A DNA stretch of 43,001 bases. It comes from Chloroflexota bacterium (lineage in GTDB: Bacteria; Chloroflexota; UBA6077; SHYK01). The stretch spans positions 1 through 43,001 of the forward strand of contig JAERMM010000001.1 of NCBI GenBank assembly GCA_016844585.1, read 5' to 3'. Each line of letters starts with the position of its first letter. Within the stretch, counting starts at the first letter, position 1. The notes under the pieces are model-generated. The model was not told the DNA's origin, ran no database searches, and was given only the letters and a program-made list of their open reading frames with translations. The position numbers and the translations under genes were made by a program. Shown here one piece after another: positions 19,664 to 32,644 of the stretch.

Positions 19664-21813
19664 ATGCCAAGTGATTACGACGGAATCCGATCCGACAACA
19701 TTCGGCGCCGGGGTGAAGATTTCGACGACATTGGCCGTCTTATCTCGGAGCGGCTTTACAGCGACCGCACGCACTTCATCTACGAACTGCTGCAGAACGC
19801 CGAGGACGCCGGAGCTTTCCGAGCGGCTTTCCGACTTCTGCCGGACCGTCTGGAGTTCAGACACTATGGCGCGCGGCCCTTCGATCAGCGAGATGTCGAG
19901 GCGATTTCTGATGTCCTGAGAGGAACCAGCAAGGACGACCCGATGAAGATTGGGACGCATGGGATCGGCTTCAAGTCGGTCTTCGCCTTCACAAAGATGC
20001 CGGAGATCCATTCGGGCGGCGAGCATTTCCGAATTGAGCACTACATTCGGCCCTATGAGGTTGAGGCAATCGCCCTGCAGCCGAACGAGACTTTCATGAT
20101 GTTTCCATTCGACCACCCGGATGTGCCGCCACAGGAGGCCAGTCGACAGATTGCCGAGCGCCTAACCACGCTGGGCGCAAGAAGTCTCCTATTCCTCGAT
20201 CACATCTCCGAGCTTGACTATGAGGTCGAAGGCGGAACTCTTGGCTCTTACAAGCGCGTGGACGCGGCGGCACGCTCCCCACGCCACGTCAAGGTTCAGG
20301 GCAAGGTTCAGGGCGCGAGGACTGACTCCAGCGACCCAGAGGTGGAAGAGACCTGGCTGCTTTTCGACCGTGATGTACGCGGCCCGGACGGCACTCCCAC
20401 CCGTCCTATCCACATCGCCTATCGGGTGGAGCAGGATAGACGCTCCGGTCACCAGCGTGTGGTCCCTTCCCCTGATGCGCCACTCGCGGTTTCATTTCCG
20501 ACGGATCAGAGAACGGACCTCGGCTTCCTGATCGATGGCCCCTTCGTTACAACGTCCGCCCGGGACAACGTCAGACTTGATGAAGAAGCGAACCACCGGC
20601 TCGCGGATGAGACGGCTGAGCTAGTGGTCGAGAGCCTCCGCCGGCTCTGCGCAGACGGTCTCCTGTCTGTCGGGGTGCTTGAAGCGATGCCGCTGCGGTC
20701 TCCCGAGGCAGACAGGTACGCGAGGGGCTTGCTCCGTCCGGTCCACGCCAGGGTCAAGAGAGCGCTTGAAGACGAGGACCTGCTCCCCACGAGCGACGGT
20801 CATTACGTCAGGGCGCGGAACGCGAAGCTAGCCCGTGGCCGGTTAACCTTGAGCAGCAACGGGAGGGCATTCTCGAAGCGAGTGACTTGTTCCTGGCGGG
20901 TCGTCAGCTACTTGAATCCGATCAGCAGGAGATCAGGGATGCAGAGTCCGGCTTCCTATCACCGGAAGACCTTGCCGAGTTCGTGCGTACAACTGTCGAA
21001 AGCAATTTCCCCAATTGCTTGAGGAAAGTGTTTACGGGGGGTGCGTTTGAGCTCACTGCCACCGCCGAACTCAAAGACGCTCTGAGAGGACTGGTCCTCG
21101 CTTTCCCAGCCGCTCACTCCGCGAGAACAGAGATCGTCCGATTCGCACGGCGCCTTGACGACGGCCCCGTCAGAGTCGCGTTCTCCGTGGATCCCGAGGT
21201 GTCCGAACTCGTCCACATTCGGCACCCGCTCGTTCTCCTGACGCGCTGGTTGGCTCGCGAACCCCTTCCCGACATCCCGTACTGCCGTGGCTCCCTCGCC
21301 GGAGGGGTTGAGTCGCCAACGGTCTTGGTCTGGGCGATCGGTTCGCTGGAGGGGTACGCGAATCGTGCAGAGCTCATGTGCGCCGCTGTCAATTGCAACA
21401 CAGGCAAGGTCAGCGCGGTCCGCGTCGAGGAAGCGCAGAAATGGCTACGCGACCTCGTGCCACACTCGACCGACTTTAACTTTGACCCATTTGTCGGCGA
21501 GGCGGAGGGGAGCTTACTCGCCCAGTTTCAAGAGATCGCCGAGAGATTCAACGTCCGAAACGCACTTCTCGCGGAGAAGGCGAAGCATGTTCTCGTCGCA
21601 CAGGCTGAGCGCAAGCTGGACTGGCTGAGAAGACAGCTTGGACGGAGCGATCTGAAACAAAACATCAGGAATCTCTATCGTGGGTGGAGCCAGCATCTCG
21701 AGGGGGAAACCAACTCCAAGATTGAAGAGATCGAGCTGAAAGTAGCTACCAGGTCATCCCTTCAGGTCATAGGCGTCGTCTTTCTTTCTCCACGCGCGCA
21801 GACAACTGGTTGA
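19664..21813 (+). pseudogene. Frame-disrupted GHKL (sacsin N-terminal-like) ATPase followed by helicase-C-terminal-like sequence; defense-type relic
   Basis: ATPase motifs FIYELLQNAEDA and KIGTHGIGFKSVFAF in frame 2; reading switches to frame 1 around 20830-20880 and continues as PWPVNLEQQREGILEASDLFLAGRQLLES... to 21813. Confidence 0.7.
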
Positions 21814-21867
21814 CGATGCGCTGGTTCAGGTGAGCCACAGGTATGATGATCCTGGTAGGTTGAGGTC

Positions 21868-22104
21868 ATGACAGCAAAGGACGAGTTGCACCGCCTGATC
21901 GACGGGGTGTCCGACGTTGATGCGGACCTATGGCTTGCCGTGCTCCGCGATCACGACCCGCTGGCATGGGCGTTGGTAACTGCCCCGATCGATGACGAAC
22001 CGGAGACCGAGGACGAGAAGGCGGCCGTCGCCAAAGCACGCAAGCGGGTGGCACGCGGAAACGTCATCTCACATGAGGTGCTGGCCCGCGAACTAGGCTG
22101 GTGA
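21868..22104 (+). CDS. Type II antitoxin-like protein
   Basis: 78 aa acidic ORF, GTGA overlap with the RelE-like ORF downstream. Confidence 0.65.
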   Translation: MTAKDELHRLIDGVSDVDADLWLAVLRDHDPLAWALVTAPIDDEPETEDEKAAVAKARKRVARGNVISHEVLARELGW

Positions 22105-22367
22105 GTTGGTCGGTCGTCTGGGATGATCGCGCCGCGGATGAGATGCGGCGCCTGGCGCGAGGTAACCCGGCGATGGCGCGGAGGGTTGGCCAAGCTGTCT
22201 CGCGACTCGCAGAGACGGGCCAAGGCGATCTGATCCGCCTTCACGGTGGCGCCGACGAGTGGCGCTTGCGCGTAGGTGACTGGCGAGTTCGCCTCGACAT
22301 GGACACCGATGCGCACAGAGTTACCGTCCTACATGTCCTCCCCCGCGGCAGGGCCTACCGGAACTGA
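22101..22367 (+). CDS. RelE/ParE-family toxin
   Basis: MSWSVVWDDRAADEMRRLARGNPAMARRVGQAV...LIRLHGGADEWRLRVGDWRVRLDMD...VLHVLPRGRAYRN. Confidence 0.85.
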   Translation: MSWSVVWDDRAADEMRRLARGNPAMARRVGQAVSRLAETGQGDLIRLHGGADEWRLRVGDWRVRLDMDTDAHRVTVLHVLPRGRAYRN

Positions 22368-22533
22368 CGCGACCATCCTCGCAGTATCCAGCACCGTATG
22401 GCTCTACTGTGCACCTATGATCGGCAAGGCTGCCCCGCGGGAGTGAGTTTCTACGCGCAAGAACGGCTGACGTGCGGCTCGATACAATAGCCTGCACACC
22501 CCACCGCACCAGGCGTCGGACAGGAGGACTTTC

Positions 22534-23706
22534 ATGCCCAGAATCTATCAGTACATCTCCGGGGACAGTCACCTTGAGGTCCCCTGCGACGCGTGGACGC
22601 CCCGCGTGCCTGCGCGGTACCGCGACCGCGCCCCGCGTCGCATCCGCTTCCCGAACGGCGGCGATGGGTTCGTCGGCGAGAACTCACCGGTCATCTTCGG
22701 CGGAACAGGCCAATGGGCCGGCAAGGACCCGGAGGAATTCAACCCCATGGCCGCGGTGGATTTCGCTACCTCCGCGGGGTGCGGCTCGCCGATGCAGCGC
22801 ATAGGCGAGCAGGATGAAGATGGAATTGATGCCGAGCTCCTGTTTCCGAGCAACACGGCCTGGAAGGTTGCGCGAGGAATCACGGACCTCGACGCCTACC
22901 TGGCTGTTGTGCGTGCCTACAACGAGTATCTTGCCGAAGAGTACTGTGTCGCCGCGCCGGATCGCCTGATCGGGGTGGGCGTCATGCCGGGAAGGGGGCT
23001 GCAGCACGACTTGGACGAGATGGAGCATTGCAAGAAGATCGGGCTCAGAACGGTGGGGGTCGGCCGATACCCCGGTGGAAAGAGTTACCCGACGCCAGAC
23101 GACGACCGGTTCTGGGCTGCATCGCTCGACACGGAGATGCCGCTGTGCATCCACACGTCGATTGCACATGGGCGCGGTCCGCTGTTCAAATATCCGGAGG
23201 ACCCAGGTGGAGAACACCCGCCGGATGACATCGTCCTCCGCATGTATCGCTATGGACACGAGCACAGCGGATCGCTATCGGCGGTTCAGCTGGTGCTGAG
23301 CGGCGTTTTCGACCGATTCCCGAAGCTGCACATCTACTGGGCGGAGAACCAGGTCGGTTGGATTCCGTTCTTTTACCAGCAGATGGACTCGGAGTACGAG
23401 AAGAACAAACACTGGGTGGAGCGAGTACTTGGGCTCAAGTCGCTCGATCGGCGTCCCAGTGAGTACCTCAGAGAGCATGCCTACTGGGGCTTCTATGACG
23501 ATCCAGCGGGCATGCGCATGTGTCATGAGGTTGGCACGGATCGCATCATCTGGGGCAGCGACTTCCCGCACATCGTCACCCAATGGCCCCATTCCCGCAA
23601 GATGCTGGACGAGCAAATGGCAACGGCCACAGCCGACGAAAAGCGCAGGATGGTTGCCGGCAACCTTATCGACTTTCTGCACTTGCCGGACGCCGTGGCT
23701 GCATAG
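22534..23706 (+). CDS. Amidohydrolase family 2 (ACMSD-like metal-dependent hydrolase)
   Basis: ISGDSHLEVP N-terminus, GVGVMPGRGLQHDLDEME, IHTSIAHG, IIWGSDFPHIVTQWPHS. Confidence 0.85.
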   Translation: MPRIYQYISGDSHLEVPCDAWTPRVPARYRDRAPRRIRFPNGGDGFVGENSPVIFGGTGQWAGKDPEEFNPMAAVDFATSAGCGSPMQRIGEQDEDGIDAELLFPSNTAWKVARGITDLDAYLAVVRAYNEYLAEEYCVAAPDRLIGVGVMPGRGLQHDLDEMEHCKKIGLRTVGVGRYPGGKSYPTPDDDRFWAASLDTEMPLCIHTSIAHGRGPLFKYPEDPGGEHPPDDIVLRMYRYGHEHSGSLSAVQLVLSGVFDRFPKLHIYWAENQVGWIPFFYQQMDSEYEKNKHWVERVLGLKSLDRRPSEYLREHAYWGFYDDPAGMRMCHEVGTDRIIWGSDFPHIVTQWPHSRKMLDEQMATATADEKRRMVAGNLIDFLHLPDAVAA

Positions 23707-23910
23707 CCCGTTAGATGTGGAGGGCGGTTCCCGATCAGAGGATCGGGGCCGATCAACGAAGGCGCATCGCTGTAGCAGCAGGGGCGGCGCCCTACGTGCG
23801 GGTTGTCACCCTGTCAACGTTGTCACCCAGGTGTTTTCTCAAAATTAGGCACGAACCGCGATCCTCGAATAACGCATTTGGTTCGATCGTGTTGCCAGAT
23901 GCCTCATCAT

Positions 23911-25143
23911 TCAAAGAAAGACAAGCGACACGTTGTGGCCCCCAAAGCCGAAGGCGTTGGTGAGTACACAGCGGAGTGACAGTGAGGGGGCGTGGCCAGT
24001 CACGATGTTGAGCGGACAGGCGAGATCCCGAACCTCGAGGTTGCGGGTGGGGGGAACGACGCCGGTGCGCAACGCCATGATGGCCGCGATAGCCTGCACC
24101 GCGCCTGCTGCCCCGAGCAGGTGGCCGAGCGACGACTTTATGGCCGTAACCGGCGTTGTCAACGCAATGTCGCCGAGCGCCACCGCCAGAGCCCGCGCCT
24201 CGGCGCGGTCGCCCGCTTGGGTGCTCGTCGCATGCGCGAAGACTACATCGACGTCTGACGGACTCATCGCGGCCTGTGCGAACGCCAGCGACATAGCGCG
24301 CGCGGCGTGCTGCCCGCTCGGGTCTGGGCGCGTGACGTGGACGGCGTCAGTGGTCGCGCCGTAACCAACCAGCTCCGCCAGGATGGTGGCGTCACGGCGT
24401 CTGGCATGGCCCAGCTCCTCGATCACGAGTACGCCCGCCCCCTCGCCCAGGACGAAGCCGTCGCGCCCCACGTCAAACGGCCGGCTTGCCTCTTCGGGCG
24501 CATCGTTGCGCCGCGACAGCGCGCCCGAGGCGTCGTCACCTGCGATCGTGAGGGTCGTAATGCACGCCTCGGCGCCGCCGCACAGCATGACGTCGGCATC
24601 GCCCCGCCGGATCACGCTGGCGGCCTCCCCTATCGCCTGCGCGCCCGTGGCGCATGCCGAGCCGAGGGTGAAGCTTGGCCCGTGAAGGCCGAAGTGAATG
24701 GCGACCTGGGCGCTCGCCATGTTGGCGAGCATGCGTGGAACGGCCCATGGGCTCACGCCGTGGCCACCAGGTTGCTCCAGAGCACTCGCCTCCCGCAGCA
24801 GCGACACCTCGCCGCCATGGCTCGATCCTATGACCACGCCCGCCCGGTTCGGATCGAAGCCGCTCTCGGCTAGGGCTGACTGTCGAAACGCTTGCAGTGC
24901 AGCGGACAGCCCGAAGAGCGCGAATCGGTCCATCTGCTTCACGTCTCGTGGCTCGATCTCAGGCGGAGGCGCGAAGTCGCGTACCTCCGCCGCGATGCGA
25001 CTCGCAAAGCGGGAGGCGTCGAACGCGGTGATCGGGCCAACGCCGCTCTGTCCGGCGCAAAGGGCCTCCCAAAAGGACGCGACATCGTTGCCGAGGGGCG
25101 TGATGACGCCCATGCCCGTGACCACGACGCGCCGGGCCTTCAT
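23911..25143 (-). CDS. fabF: Beta-ketoacyl-ACP synthase II-like (FabF family)
   Basis: RRVVVTGMGVITPLGNDVASFWEAL, GSACATGAQAIGEAASVIRRGDADVMLCGGAEA, AIKSSLGHLLGAAGAVQAIA, TNAFGFGGHN; ATGA overlap with upstream PIN-like gene. Confidence 0.93.
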   Translation of the reverse strand: MKARRVVVTGMGVITPLGNDVASFWEALCAGQSGVGPITAFDASRFASRIAAEVRDFAPPPEIEPRDVKQMDRFALFGLSAALQAFRQSALAESGFDPNRAGVVIGSSHGGEVSLLREASALEQPGGHGVSPWAVPRMLANMASAQVAIHFGLHGPSFTLGSACATGAQAIGEAASVIRRGDADVMLCGGAEACITTLTIAGDDASGALSRRNDAPEEASRPFDVGRDGFVLGEGAGVLVIEELGHARRRDATILAELVGYGATTDAVHVTRPDPSGQHAARAMSLAFAQAAMSPSDVDVVFAHATSTQAGDRAEARALAVALGDIALTTPVTAIKSSLGHLLGAAGAVQAIAAIMALRTGVVPPTRNLEVRDLACPLNIVTGHAPSLSLRCVLTNAFGFGGHNVSLVFL

Positions 25144-25499
25144 CTGGGTCGAGAGAGGTAGTCGACCCCGTAGGGGGGCAGTCCGTCCGGGTGCAGCGCG
25201 GCGAACGACGCGATGGCGTGAGCTAGCTCGCTCTCTCGATCACCCCGAATTGATCGTGGTACGAGAACAGCGCCGGCATGAGGCCAACCCTCGGCGGCAA
25301 ATAAGTTGGTCAGATGCCGGAAATCGCGTCGGTCATAGGTGACGATGCATCGACCTTCCCGGCCGGCCAGGCCAAGCTGCATTTCGTCCGTGAGCCGGTC
25401 CCGACCGCATTCGTGCGAGCTGATGGCGTCCACGCCCAGGCTGCGTGCGATGACTGCAACCTGCGCAGAGATGTTCTCGTCGAGCAAGAAGCGGATCAA
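25140..25499 (-). CDS. PIN-like protein, DUF5615-type
   Basis: MIRFLLDENISAQVAVIARSLGVDAISSHECGRDRLTDEMQLGLAGREGRCIVTYDRRDFRHL. Confidence 0.75.
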   Translation of the reverse strand: MIRFLLDENISAQVAVIARSLGVDAISSHECGRDRLTDEMQLGLAGREGRCIVTYDRRDFRHLTNLFAAEGWPHAGAVLVPRSIRGDRESELAHAIASFAALHPDGLPPYGVDYLSRPR

Positions 25500-25512
25500 G
25501 CGCGGTTACCCG

Positions 25513-25956
25513 TTACCCACGCTCCGCTACCTGACCGATCTGCCGCGCGGGCCAAACAAATGGGGGGTTGGCGTCGAGCCACTCCGGAGTTATTTCCTCA
25601 TCGAGTGCGATTCGCCGCTCGACCTCTTCGGGAAATGCCTCCGCGTAGGCGAGGCCCGCCCGAAGTTCCCACTCTGGCAGATGGGCGTACCATCTCTGCA
25701 GGCGGGCGAAGTCCTCGCCCACGTCGCGGTAGGCTCTCACCACGAGGTAGACCTTGGCCCCGCTGCCCGCAATTCGAGCAACCCGGCCACAAGGTGAGTC
25801 GACGAATTCGATGCCAAAAAAACGCCTCATCTTGACCGCTTCGCTCAGCATCTCGTTGGCGATGCTCGAGAAGTCGCGCTGCGTACGCTGGGCGATGTCC
25901 TGAATGGCGGACCGCACCTCTTCAGGAATGCGCAAGCTAACGGGGCGGGTGTTCAT
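25513..25956 (-). CDS. Ribbon-helix-helix N-terminal protein, putative antitoxin-like partner
   Basis: MNTRPVSLRIPEEVRSAIQDIAQRTQRDFSSIANEMLSEAVKMRRF. Confidence 0.65.
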   Translation of the reverse strand: MNTRPVSLRIPEEVRSAIQDIAQRTQRDFSSIANEMLSEAVKMRRFFGIEFVDSPCGRVARIAGSGAKVYLVVRAYRDVGEDFARLQRWYAHLPEWELRAGLAYAEAFPEEVERRIALDEEITPEWLDANPPFVWPARQIGQVAERG

Positions 25957-26021
25957 AGCAGCCCTCCAGTCCGACGCGTGTATGACAGTGTAGCCCATGT
26001 AAGTCGTGGCGGCAACCAGCA

Positions 26022-29048
<3,027 letters not shown>

Positions 29049-29052
<4 letters not shown>

Positions 29053-30239
29053 GCCACCATGCCGAGTGACGCGCCGACTCGGCGGAAAGCATCGATGGCA
29101 AGCACGATGTCATCCGCGGAATGCGTCGCCATCACGGTCGCCCGAACCCGCGCCGCTCCCATTGGAACGGACGGCGGCCGAACCGCTACCGCGAAAACTC
29201 CCTCGGCGCGAAGCGCAGCGGCGAAATCCAACGCTCTCCGCGACTCGCCGACGAGCACCGGAACGATTTGGGTCGTCGAGCCGCTGATATTGAACCCGGC
29301 ATCTCGAAGCCCCCTCCGAAGCTGAGCCGCGTTGTCTTGCAGCCGCTGGACTCGCCACAGATCGCGCTCAAGGAGATCCAGGGCAGCGAGACCGGCGGCC
29401 ACGACAGGGGCCGGAAGGGCTGTCGTAAATGTGAAGCTGCGACTCGTGTTGATCAGATAGTCGCGAAGCAGGGCCGGTCCTGTCACCAGAGCACCCAGCC
29501 CACCGAGCGCTTTGCTGAGCGTGCTCATCGATGCGGTAACCTGGGACTCGAGCTGCAGCTCGGCGACAAGCCCTCGCCCGCCAGGCCCCAAACAGCCCGT
29601 CGCGTGCGCCTCATCCACCATCAGCATGGCGTCGTATCGCGAGCAGGCCTCGGCGATCTCGGTGAGCGGCGCCTCGTCCCCCTCCATGCTGAACACCGTG
29701 TCCGTCACAACCAGGCGGCGGCGAGTCCCGGTGCCTCCGGCGGTGGATGCCAGAGCATCTCGCAAGGCGCCGACGTCGGCATGTGGGTAGCTTCGAAACT
29801 CAGCGCGGCTGAGTCTGCAGCCGTCGATCAGGCTGGCATGGTTCAACTCGTCGCCAAGCACCAGGTCGCCGGCCCCGACCAGCGACGGAATCACCCCCAG
29901 GTTCGCGGTGTAGCCGCTGGTGAAAAGCAACCCGCTCTCCATCCCCTTGAACGCCGCGAATCGAGACTCGAGAGCTTCGTGGAGGTGCGAGGTGCCCGCA
30001 ATCAGCCGAGACGACCCGCTGCCGCAGCCCTCATCATCAGCCGCCGTCGCCATCGCCGCGGCGAGATCGGGGTGCCCGGCAAGGCCGAGGTAGTTATTGG
30101 AGCTGAGATTCAGCAGCCGCCGCCCCTCGATCTCGATCCAGGGCGCCGCGCCGCCCTCGAGCTGCGTCAGCTTGCGCCGCAGGCCTCGGCGCTCGAGCCC
30201 ATCCAGGCGACGGTTCATAAAGTCGATCGGAAGGGACAC
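29049..30239 (-). CDS. bioF: 8-amino-7-oxononanoate synthase
   Basis: LNLSSNNYLGLAGHPDL, SGYTANLGVIPSLVG, MVDEAHATGCLGPGGRG, STLSKALGGLGALV; GTG start with aggag upstream. Confidence 0.93.
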
Positions 30240-30292
30240 GGGTTTGCGCTCCTGGTCTGGTTGCGTCGGAAACCGCTGCACCGGCAAGGGGG

Positions 30293-30604
30293 CTACGACT
30301 CGCCGATGCGGCCCTGCTTTGCAAGCCAGCGCGCAAACTCCACTCGGCCGCGGTCGAGGCCGCTCACGATCGACTGCAGCGGCGGCCGGGGCACCGGGAC
30401 CGGCTCGCCGTGCTTCAGCATCTCCTCAATGCGTTGACGCTTTGCGGCGTCCAGCATCTCGATGGCTTCGGTGGGTGTGGCGGCCTCAGCCGTGCAGCCC
30501 GGTAGCTCCGGATACGCTGCGCGTCGCACCCAGTCCCCGTCCGGACGCTCCACCGATTCCATGCGCAACACGTACGGAATAGCGAAGTACTCGTCGAGCG
30601 TCAC
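30293..30604 (-). CDS. HicB-family-like protein without adjacent HicA
   Basis: WVRRAAYPELPGCTAEAATPTEAIEMLDAAKRQRIEEMLKHGEPVPVPRP. Confidence 0.75.
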   Translation of the reverse strand: MTLDEYFAIPYVLRMESVERPDGDWVRRAAYPELPGCTAEAATPTEAIEMLDAAKRQRIEEMLKHGEPVPVPRPPLQSIVSGLDRGRVEFARWLAKQGRIGES

Positions 30605-30621
30605 GACCAACCCCTCACACT

Positions 30622-30649
30622 CGCCATTCTAACGCTCTCTATAATGGCG
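30622..30649. promoter_or_regulatory. Inverted repeat, candidate operator in divergent promoter region
   Basis: cgccatt-N14-aatggcg; overlaps TATAAT on + (30640-30645) and TAGAAT on - (30626-30631). Confidence 0.5.
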
Positions 30650-30671
30650 CATCCCCGCGCCGGATGGCCGC

Positions 30672-32033
30672 ATGAGAGATCGCCCGGGCGACAGCCCGAC
30701 GCGAGCCGCATCGAACAACCTGCCCACATCCGCTCCACAACCCTCAAAGAAGAGGGGTGTCTTCTATGGCTGGTACGTCGTCGCCTCGGCGTTCTGCGCG
30801 AATTTCGCCTACTCTGAACAATTCTCGTCTACCTACGGCGTCTTCATCTACCACATCGGCATGGAGATGGGCTGGGGGCGCACGGTGCTCGCCGGCGTGA
30901 AGACCGTTGGGCGGGCCGGTGAGGTGCTTGCGGCGCCGTTCGTCGGCGGCCTGGTGGATCGCTACGGCGCACGCTGGCTGATGATCATCGGCGGCGTGTT
31001 TTTTGCTGCTGGAATGATTCTCTGCAGCACCGTCGGTGAGATCTGGCAGCTTTACCTCTACCTGGGCGTTCTGATGCCACTCGCTGGAATGGGCGTCGGA
31101 GGCCTCGTCGCAACCATCGCGGTGTCGAACTGGTTCGTGGTGAAGCGCGGCCGGGCCGTTGGCATCACGGCGATGGGCATGTCGTTCGGTGCAATGGTCG
31201 CGCCCCTCGCCATCAGCGCGGTGATCGCAGTCGAGGGCTGGAGGGTTGGGTGGATCGTCATGGGGGTAGCCGCATTCCTGCTCACGCTCCCGGCGGCATT
31301 CCTCGTCCGCCGCCGTCCGGAGGACATGGGCCTCCTGCCGGACGGCGCGGAACCATTTGAGTCGTCGCCCACATCGGACGCAACAGCGCGGCCGAGCCGG
31401 CGCCAGGAGCTGCTCGCGGCTGACGTCGTCTGGAAGCGGCGAGATGTGCTTCGGACGCCGTTGCTCTGGGTCATGTCATTTGCCTGGGGGTTCGCGCAGT
31501 TCGCACAGACGAGCACCAATGTTCACGCGGTCCCGTTTCTGCAGGACCTCGGCTATCCGATTGTGCTCGCCGCGACGGCCGTCACCGTGCGCTCGGCTGC
31601 CACGTTCGTGGGCAATCCGATCTGGGGTTACGTGGCGGAGCGCATGCCCGTGAAACGAGCCGCGACGCTGCAGTTCGTGCTGGCCAGCGCCGGGGTTGGC
31701 ATGTGGCTCTTGCCCCCATCGCACCTCACGATATTCGCGGGGTTGGTTCTGTTCGGCATCGGCGCATCCGGTGGGCAGGTCCTCTCGGAGCTGGCGTGGG
31801 CCACCTACTACGGGCGCGTCAGTCTCGGAACAGTGCGAGGCATCGCCTACCCGATTCAGACGGCATTTGCCGCCGCTGGCCCTCTGGGAGTGGGCCTCTT
31901 GTACGACCTGTCGGGCAGCTACCAGCTCCCGTTCGCCGTGATGATCGTGGGCAACACCATCGCGATGGCGCTCATTCAGCTCATCCGTCCGCCGAATCGT
32001 CCCGCAACCGCACGCGTGACGGCCGAAGCGTAG
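30672..32033 (+). CDS. MFS transporter (oxalate/formate antiporter-like)
   Basis: Twelve-helix-type ORF starting FYGWYVVASAFCANFAYSEQFSSTYGVFIYHI. Confidence 0.88.
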   Translation: MRDRPGDSPTRAASNNLPTSAPQPSKKRGVFYGWYVVASAFCANFAYSEQFSSTYGVFIYHIGMEMGWGRTVLAGVKTVGRAGEVLAAPFVGGLVDRYGARWLMIIGGVFFAAGMILCSTVGEIWQLYLYLGVLMPLAGMGVGGLVATIAVSNWFVVKRGRAVGITAMGMSFGAMVAPLAISAVIAVEGWRVGWIVMGVAAFLLTLPAAFLVRRRPEDMGLLPDGAEPFESSPTSDATARPSRRQELLAADVVWKRRDVLRTPLLWVMSFAWGFAQFAQTSTNVHAVPFLQDLGYPIVLAATAVTVRSAATFVGNPIWGYVAERMPVKRAATLQFVLASAGVGMWLLPPSHLTIFAGLVLFGIGASGGQVLSELAWATYYGRVSLGTVRGIAYPIQTAFAAAGPLGVGLLYDLSGSYQLPFAVMIVGNTIAMALIQLIRPPNRPATARVTAEA

Positions 32034-32039
32034 GCCGCC

Positions 32040-32603
32040 GTGGAGGAGGATCGCTGGGTGCGTTCGGCGCAGCTTGGCGACACGGATGCGTTCAACAGGC
32101 TCGTCGAAACGTACCAGGTGCTCGCCTACAACGTCGCGTATCGCACTCTGGGCGACCGAGATGACGCCGCCGACGCCACACAAGAGGCGTTCCTTTCCGC
32201 CTACCGTGCGATCGACGGGCTTCGAGGCGGGTCCTTCAAGAGCTGGCTGCTGCGAATCGTCGTGAACGCCTGTTACGACTTGCGCCGAAGAGAGCGCCGC
32301 CGGCCCGCGGCCTCGATGGACAAGATGGTCGAAGATCTGGGCGAGGCGCCATGGGCCGATGACGATGCCCCGGACCCGGAGGGGGTCGCAATCTCGCACC
32401 AGACGTTGGCCACCATCGAGCACGCGCTCGCGGAGATTCCCGAGGATCAACGCGTGGTCATCACCCTTGTTGACATGCAGGGTTGCAGCTATGAAGAGGC
32501 AGCCGACGTTATGAGCTGCGCCATCGGCACGGTCCGTTCGCGCCTGGCACGCGGTCGAGCCCGGGTCCGCGACTTGCTGGTGGCTGAGGGGAACCTTTCA
32601 TGA
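32040..32603 (+). CDS. ECF-type RNA polymerase sigma factor
   Basis: DRDDAADATQEAFLSAYRAIDGLRGGSFKSWLLRIVVNACYDLRRRERR, SYEEAADVMSCAIGTVRSRLARGRARVRDLL. Confidence 0.95.
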   Translation: MEEDRWVRSAQLGDTDAFNRLVETYQVLAYNVAYRTLGDRDDAADATQEAFLSAYRAIDGLRGGSFKSWLLRIVVNACYDLRRRERRRPAASMDKMVEDLGEAPWADDDAPDPEGVAISHQTLATIEHALAEIPEDQRVVITLVDMQGCSYEEAADVMSCAIGTVRSRLARGRARVRDLLVAEGNLS

Positions 32604-32644
32604 GTCCACAGCATCTTAATTACAGAACATGGGAGCCGTCGTAG

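Noticed and set aside
29121-30437. 438 aa + strand ORF opposite bioF
   Set aside because: Shadow ORF; composition and lack of domain signal versus clear bioF on the - strand.
30622-30649. BioR box (TTATAGATAA-type) in the bio intergenic region
   Set aside because: Only partial match (TTATAGAGAG) and BioR is mainly known from Alphaproteobacteria; the palindrome is reported without naming a regulator.
31476-32450. 324 aa - strand ORF opposite the MFS and sigma genes
   Set aside because: Shadow ORF spanning two well supported + strand genes.
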